NCBI GenBank assembly: GCA_022508505.1
Contig: JAFLVC010000004.1
Coordinates: 1 to 64,000 of the forward strand
DNA from: Clostridiales bacterium
Lineage (GTDB): Bacteria > Bacillota > Clostridia > Christensenellales > Pumilibacteraceae
Direction of reading: 5' to 3'
Length of the DNA stretch: 64,000 nucleotides
The translations under genes and the position numbers were made by a program. Positions 61,763-64,000 of the stretch are shown here, piece after piece. The number at the start of each line of letters is the position of its first letter. Within the stretch, counting starts at the first letter, position 1. The notes under the pieces are model-generated. The model saw nothing but the letters and a program-made list of their open reading frames with translations, was not told the origin of the DNA and made no database searches.

Positions 61763-61768
61763 GCCAAA

Positions 61769-61797
61769 AGTATAGCACAGTTTGCGGGCAAAAACAA
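61769..61797 (-). promoter_or_regulatory. Minus-strand promoter giving a leaderless flavin reductase mRNA
   Basis: TTGTTT (61797-61792), 17 bp, TATACT (61774-61769), six bases, ATG at 61762 on the minus strand. Same geometry as the plus-strand cases. Confidence 0.75.
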
Positions 61798-61815
61798 TAT
61801 TTTTTTTACAATTTT

Positions 61816-61989
61816 CTAAAAAGTGTATCCGCCGTCGCCGCACGGACTGCCGTTCGAGCCCGACGAAAGATTCCCGGAGCGGTTTTGCATGAGCAAAAAC
61901 ATCAAGACGAGCTGGTTGACGTTTGCCGTGCCGCCGCCGTTTTCCAACATCAAAATTATCATCAGCAGACTGAAAATATCGTCGGACAT
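61816..61989 (-). CDS. Small hydrophobic protein
   Basis: A 57-residue protein starting at the ATG at 61989, which has a near-perfect GGAGG five bases upstream on the minus strand. It begins MSDDIFSLLMIILMLENGGG, with a hydrophobic first half, then a Gly/Asn/Ser-rich tail ending GSPCGDGGYTF. It could be a membrane-interacting microprotein. It lies between the flavin reductase (same strand) and the ArsR regulator (divergent). Confidence 0.6.
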   Translation of the reverse strand: MSDDIFSLLMIILMLENGGGTANVNQLVLMFLLMQNRSGNLSSGSNGSPCGDGGYTF

Positions 61990-62100
61990 AGCTACCTCCA
62001 TATTTACATATTAGATATATGCAAAAAAGATCGCATAAGTGATTACGACAAAAGCCGTCGAGGTTTTTGCGTTTTCCGCAAAACGCGGCAAAATATGCTA

Positions 62101-62129
62101 TTGACTTATTCTTCAATATATGCTATATT
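62101..62129 (+). promoter_or_regulatory. Promoter giving a predicted leaderless ArsR-type mRNA
   Basis: TTGACT (62101-62106), 17 bp, TATATT (62124-62129), six bases, ATG at 62136. Confidence 0.8.
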
Positions 62130-62135
62130 GCACAC

Positions 62136-62480
62136 ATGAACAACACCATGCTCCTCGACAGCTATACCGCCGAAAAAGTTACGGAGTATTTGCCGAGCGA
62201 CGGAGCGCTCGACTCGCTCAAGAACTTTTTCGACGCGCTATCCGACGTTACGCGGCTGAAAATCCTTTCGGCGCTGTCAGTTTCCGCCATGTGCGTGACA
62301 GACCTTTCGAGGCTTACGGGAATCAATCAGACGACCGTTTCGCACCAGCTCCGCATTTTGAAAACGGCACGCGTCGTTTCGTGCAGGCGTCAAGGCAAGG
62401 TCATGTTCTATTCGCTCAGCGGAAGCGACATTCCGCGCGTCATGAACATAGCTGTCGGCGCAGTTTTTAAACCCGATTAA
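62136..62480 (+). CDS. ArsR-family winged-helix regulator
   Basis: A 114-residue DNA-binding repressor: the winged helix spans about residues 25-95, with LSRLTGINQTTVSHQLRIL as the recognition helix and SCRRQGKVMFYSL as the wing. The usual CVC metal motif is partly present as MCVTD, so metal sensing is uncertain. The promoter geometry (start codon 35 nt after the -35 start) selects the ATG at 62136. A ribosome binding site is absent. ung follows 15 bases later, perhaps coregulated. Confidence 0.87.
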   Translation: MNNTMLLDSYTAEKVTEYLPSDGALDSLKNFFDALSDVTRLKILSALSVSAMCVTDLSRLTGINQTTVSHQLRILKTARVVSCRRQGKVMFYSLSGSDIPRVMNIAVGAVFKPD

Positions 62481-62495
62481 AGAATTGGAGAACTC

Positions 62496-63212
62496 ATGAT
62501 AATCACCGAAAAATGGGATGAGGTTTTGAAGGACGAGTACGAAAAGCCGTACTTTCAAAAATTGATGGCAGACGTCGAGCGCGAGTACGAAACGGCAACC
62601 GTTTACCCGCCTCGCGACTGCATTTTTGCCGCGCCTAAGTTCGTCGACTACGACAAGGTGCGCGTCGTCATTCTCGGTCAAGATCCGTACCACGGCGAAG
62701 GCCAGGCGAACGGGCTCGCCTTTGCGGTAAACCAAGGCGTGGAAGCCCCGCCCTCGCTTGTCAATATTTTTACGGAGCTACAGTCGGACACCGGCTACAA
62801 GCCGAACGACGGCACGACGCTTATCGGTTGGGCTAAACAGGGCGTGCTGCTCCTTAACGCCGCGCTCACCGTGCGCGCCGGATCTCCGCAGTCGCATTCC
62901 AACCTCGGTTGGCACAACCTGACCGACGCCATGATTTCCGCGCTCAACAAGCGCGAAAAACCCGTCGCGTACATTCTTTGGGGCATGAACGCGCGGCAAA
63001 AGGCAGTCCTCATCGACAAGCGTAACTTTATACTCTCGTCGCCGCACCCCAGTCCGCTTTCCGCTTACCGCGGGTTTTTCGGCTCCAAGCCGTTTACAAA
63101 GGTCAACGAGTGGCTTGTCAAGAACGGCATTCCCCCCGTGTATTGGCAGTATACCGGAAACTTCGAGCCGGCGGCGTACTACAAGACGTCGGGAAATATT
63201 AAAAGAGTATAA
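62496..63212 (+). CDS. ung: Uracil-DNA glycosylase
   Basis: A 238-residue base-excision enzyme that removes uracil from DNA. GQDPYHGEGQANGLAF (catalytic Asp, near residue 65), LLLNAALTVRAG and HPSPLSAYRGFFG (DNA-intercalating loop) are all intact. AATTGGAGAACTC precedes the ATG. In one transcription unit with the ArsR-type gene. A terminator-like hairpin is at 63296. Confidence 0.96.
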   Translation: MIITEKWDEVLKDEYEKPYFQKLMADVEREYETATVYPPRDCIFAAPKFVDYDKVRVVILGQDPYHGEGQANGLAFAVNQGVEAPPSLVNIFTELQSDTGYKPNDGTTLIGWAKQGVLLLNAALTVRAGSPQSHSNLGWHNLTDAMISALNKREKPVAYILWGMNARQKAVLIDKRNFILSSPHPSPLSAYRGFFGSKPFTKVNEWLVKNGIPPVYWQYTGNFEPAAYYKTSGNIKRV

Positions 63213-63295
63213 ATAGTGATACCGTTCGCTGTGTGAACGGCGATATTCCGTTGTGCGGAGTGATATTGCGCCTGACGGCGCAGTTAATAAGAGGG

Positions 63296-63319
63296 TGCCG
63301 ACACTGTCGGCGCTTTTTT
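63296..63319 (+). terminator. Terminator after ung
   Basis: GCCGA-CACTG-TCGGC followed by T6. Confidence 0.8.
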
Positions 63320-63474
63320 ATGGCGTTCTTGTCGAAAATGGCGGGTATTCTGTGTTTTCGCGGTTTTGCGAAATTTGCGGGTACTCAAAAAAACCGCGTT
63401 TGTGTCGAAAATGGCGTGTACTCACTCTATTCGACACCCTTTTCGCCCACAAGAGATAAATTGCCGTCAAGATG

Positions 63475-63503
63475 TTTACAAATGCCCTTGAATGTGGTAT
63501 AAT
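63475..63503 (+). promoter_or_regulatory. Promoter giving a predicted leaderless HtrA-like mRNA
   Basis: TTTACA (63475-63480), 17 bp, TATAAT (63498-63503), six bases, ATG at 63510. Confidence 0.8.
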
Positions 63504-63509
63504 GTCGGT

Positions 63510-64000
63510 ATGAAAAATGACGGAAAATACCAAGAGACTGTCGACGCGCAAGCCGAATCCGAGCGCGGCGACAGCCACGTATACGGCAACGGCAACAAGC
63601 GCGACACCAAGCTGCTTTGGATAGTCATTATCGTTATGACTGTGATATGCGCTGCCGTCGGGGTGATTTCTTCCGTTTTGACCGGATATTTTATGCGGCG
63701 CGGCGCTAAGCCCATCAAGATAGATTCGACGTACAAGTACGAGGCGATCTCCGCCGTCGTCGAGGCGAGAAAGCCGTGCATTGTCGAGATCGAGGCGGGC
63801 GGGCACGGCAGCGGCGTCATCACCAAGCTTGAAAGCAACAAGATTTTTATTCTTACCAACTACCACGTCATTCAAAACAACCTCACTAACGTCAAGGTCA
63901 GGTTTATGGGCGCGGACGAGTGGTACATCAACGTAAAAGTCTTGGGCTACGACATCGATTTCGACGTGGCGGTCCTCACGATAGACAGCAGTACCGCGCC
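63510..64000 (+). CDS. HtrA-like membrane-anchored serine protease (partial)
   Basis: The first 163 residues of a trypsin-like protease, cut by the window end. A hydrophilic N-terminus and one membrane helix (residues 35-62) precede the protease domain. ILTNYHVI holds the catalytic His (H119), and IDFDVAVLTI the Asp near residue 151; the Ser and any PDZ domain lie beyond the window. The position of the helix fits DegP/HtrA-type extracytoplasmic quality-control proteases of Gram-positive bacteria. Its mRNA is predicted to be leaderless. Confidence 0.85.
   Translation, partial: MKNDGKYQETVDAQAESERGDSHVYGNGNKRDTKLLWIVIIVMTVICAAVGVISSVLTGYFMRRGAKPIKIDSTYKYEAISAVVEARKPCIVEIEAGGHGSGVITKLESNKIFILTNYHVIQNNLTNVKVRFMGADEWYINVKVLGYDIDFDVAVLTIDSSTA

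Larger units (their letters stand above)
63213..63509 (+). repeat. Intergenic region with hairpins and three imperfect 20-base repeats
   Basis: Just after ung come GTGATACCGTTCG...CGAACGG, CCGTTGTGCGG and GCGCC...GGCGC hairpin units joined by GTGATA words. A terminator (63296-63319) follows. Then three related 20-base elements GTCGAAAATGGCGNGTAYTC start at 63331, 63367 (diverged) and 63404, i.e. 36 and 37 bases apart. GTGTCGAA (63402-63409) pairs with TTCGACAC (63430-63437). No gene is supported. Confidence 0.65.

Noticed and set aside
63331-63423. Three 20-base repeats with 16-17-base spacers as a CRISPR array
   Set aside because: The repeats are too short and the middle copy diverged, the spacers are shorter than any CRISPR spacer and partly complementary to each other, and no cas gene is present.
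1-64000. tRNA or rRNA genes
   Set aside because: I read the intergenic regions on both strands for cloverleaf and rRNA words (such as GGTTCGAATCC-type T-loops) and found none. A covariance search could still detect something I missed.

Overview
The window looks like a chromosome segment of an anaerobic, probably spore-forming member of the Bacillota (Clostridia). The evidence is a class III (oxygen-sensitive) ribonucleotide reductase, a YyaC-type sporulation protein, a DUF1540 cysteine-rich protein, the deoxyxylulose-independent vitamin B6 pair PdxST, an Fe-S type PurF, ABC-F and YitT proteins, and textbook sigma-A promoters (TTGACA, 17 bp, TATAAT). Most of the DNA is GC-rich, with coding strongly biased to the plus strand. 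No rRNA or tRNA gene, phage, transposase or CRISPR array was recognised. A narrower taxonomic placement cannot be supported from the sequence alone.

Layout. 0-5 kb is AT-richer and accessory in character: a MATE-type exporter, a cytidine-deaminase-like enzyme, a membrane protein, and an ABC-F ribosome-protection-type ATPase behind a transcription attenuator with a possible leader peptide. 5-9 kb holds tcdA, gltX (minus strand), pepV and a thioredoxin. 9.5-19 kb has a CDF metal transporter with mnmA, a YugP-like zinc peptidase, YitT, htpG with a lysine/alanine-rich tail, a short-chain dehydrogenase, a GH36-like protein and homoserine kinase. 19.4-24.8 kb is a nucleotide-reduction locus: a promoter with NrdR-box-like palindromes, nrdD fused to a C-terminal redoxin domain, trxB, and a HelD-like helicase. 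25-44 kb has purF, yyaC, a CvpA-like protein carrying a triplicated extracellular-type repeat, a GH2 protein that has lost both catalytic glutamates, a lipoprotein, a degenerate ABC-ATPase-like protein, a nucleoside phosphorylase with a low-molecular-weight phosphatase, and several unknown membrane proteins. 44.8-50 kb is one operon: rplI, pdxS, pdxT, a patatin, a ComEC-like metallo-hydrolase and recF. 50-64 kb has an AT-rich XRE/unknown-protein pair, a GH13 glucosidase, PepF, MazG, DusB, a cyclophilin, a lipoprotein, a flavin reductase, an ArsR-type regulator, ung, and the start of an HtrA-like protease cut by the window end.

Three features stand out beyond gene content. (1) At least seven genes have a sigma-A promoter whose -35 element begins exactly 35 nt before the start codon, with no ribosome binding site, which predicts leaderless mRNAs. 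(2) Mosaic, palindromic repeat islands, all in the same orientation, sit just downstream of plus-strand genes and sometimes supply a gene's stop codon. (3) Several enzyme-family proteins look like pseudoenzymes, and the intergenic DNA near 28.7-28.9 kb may encode a structured RNA next to a Pho-box-like promoter with no sense-strand gene.

All function calls come from reading motifs in the translated sequence. No database search was possible.
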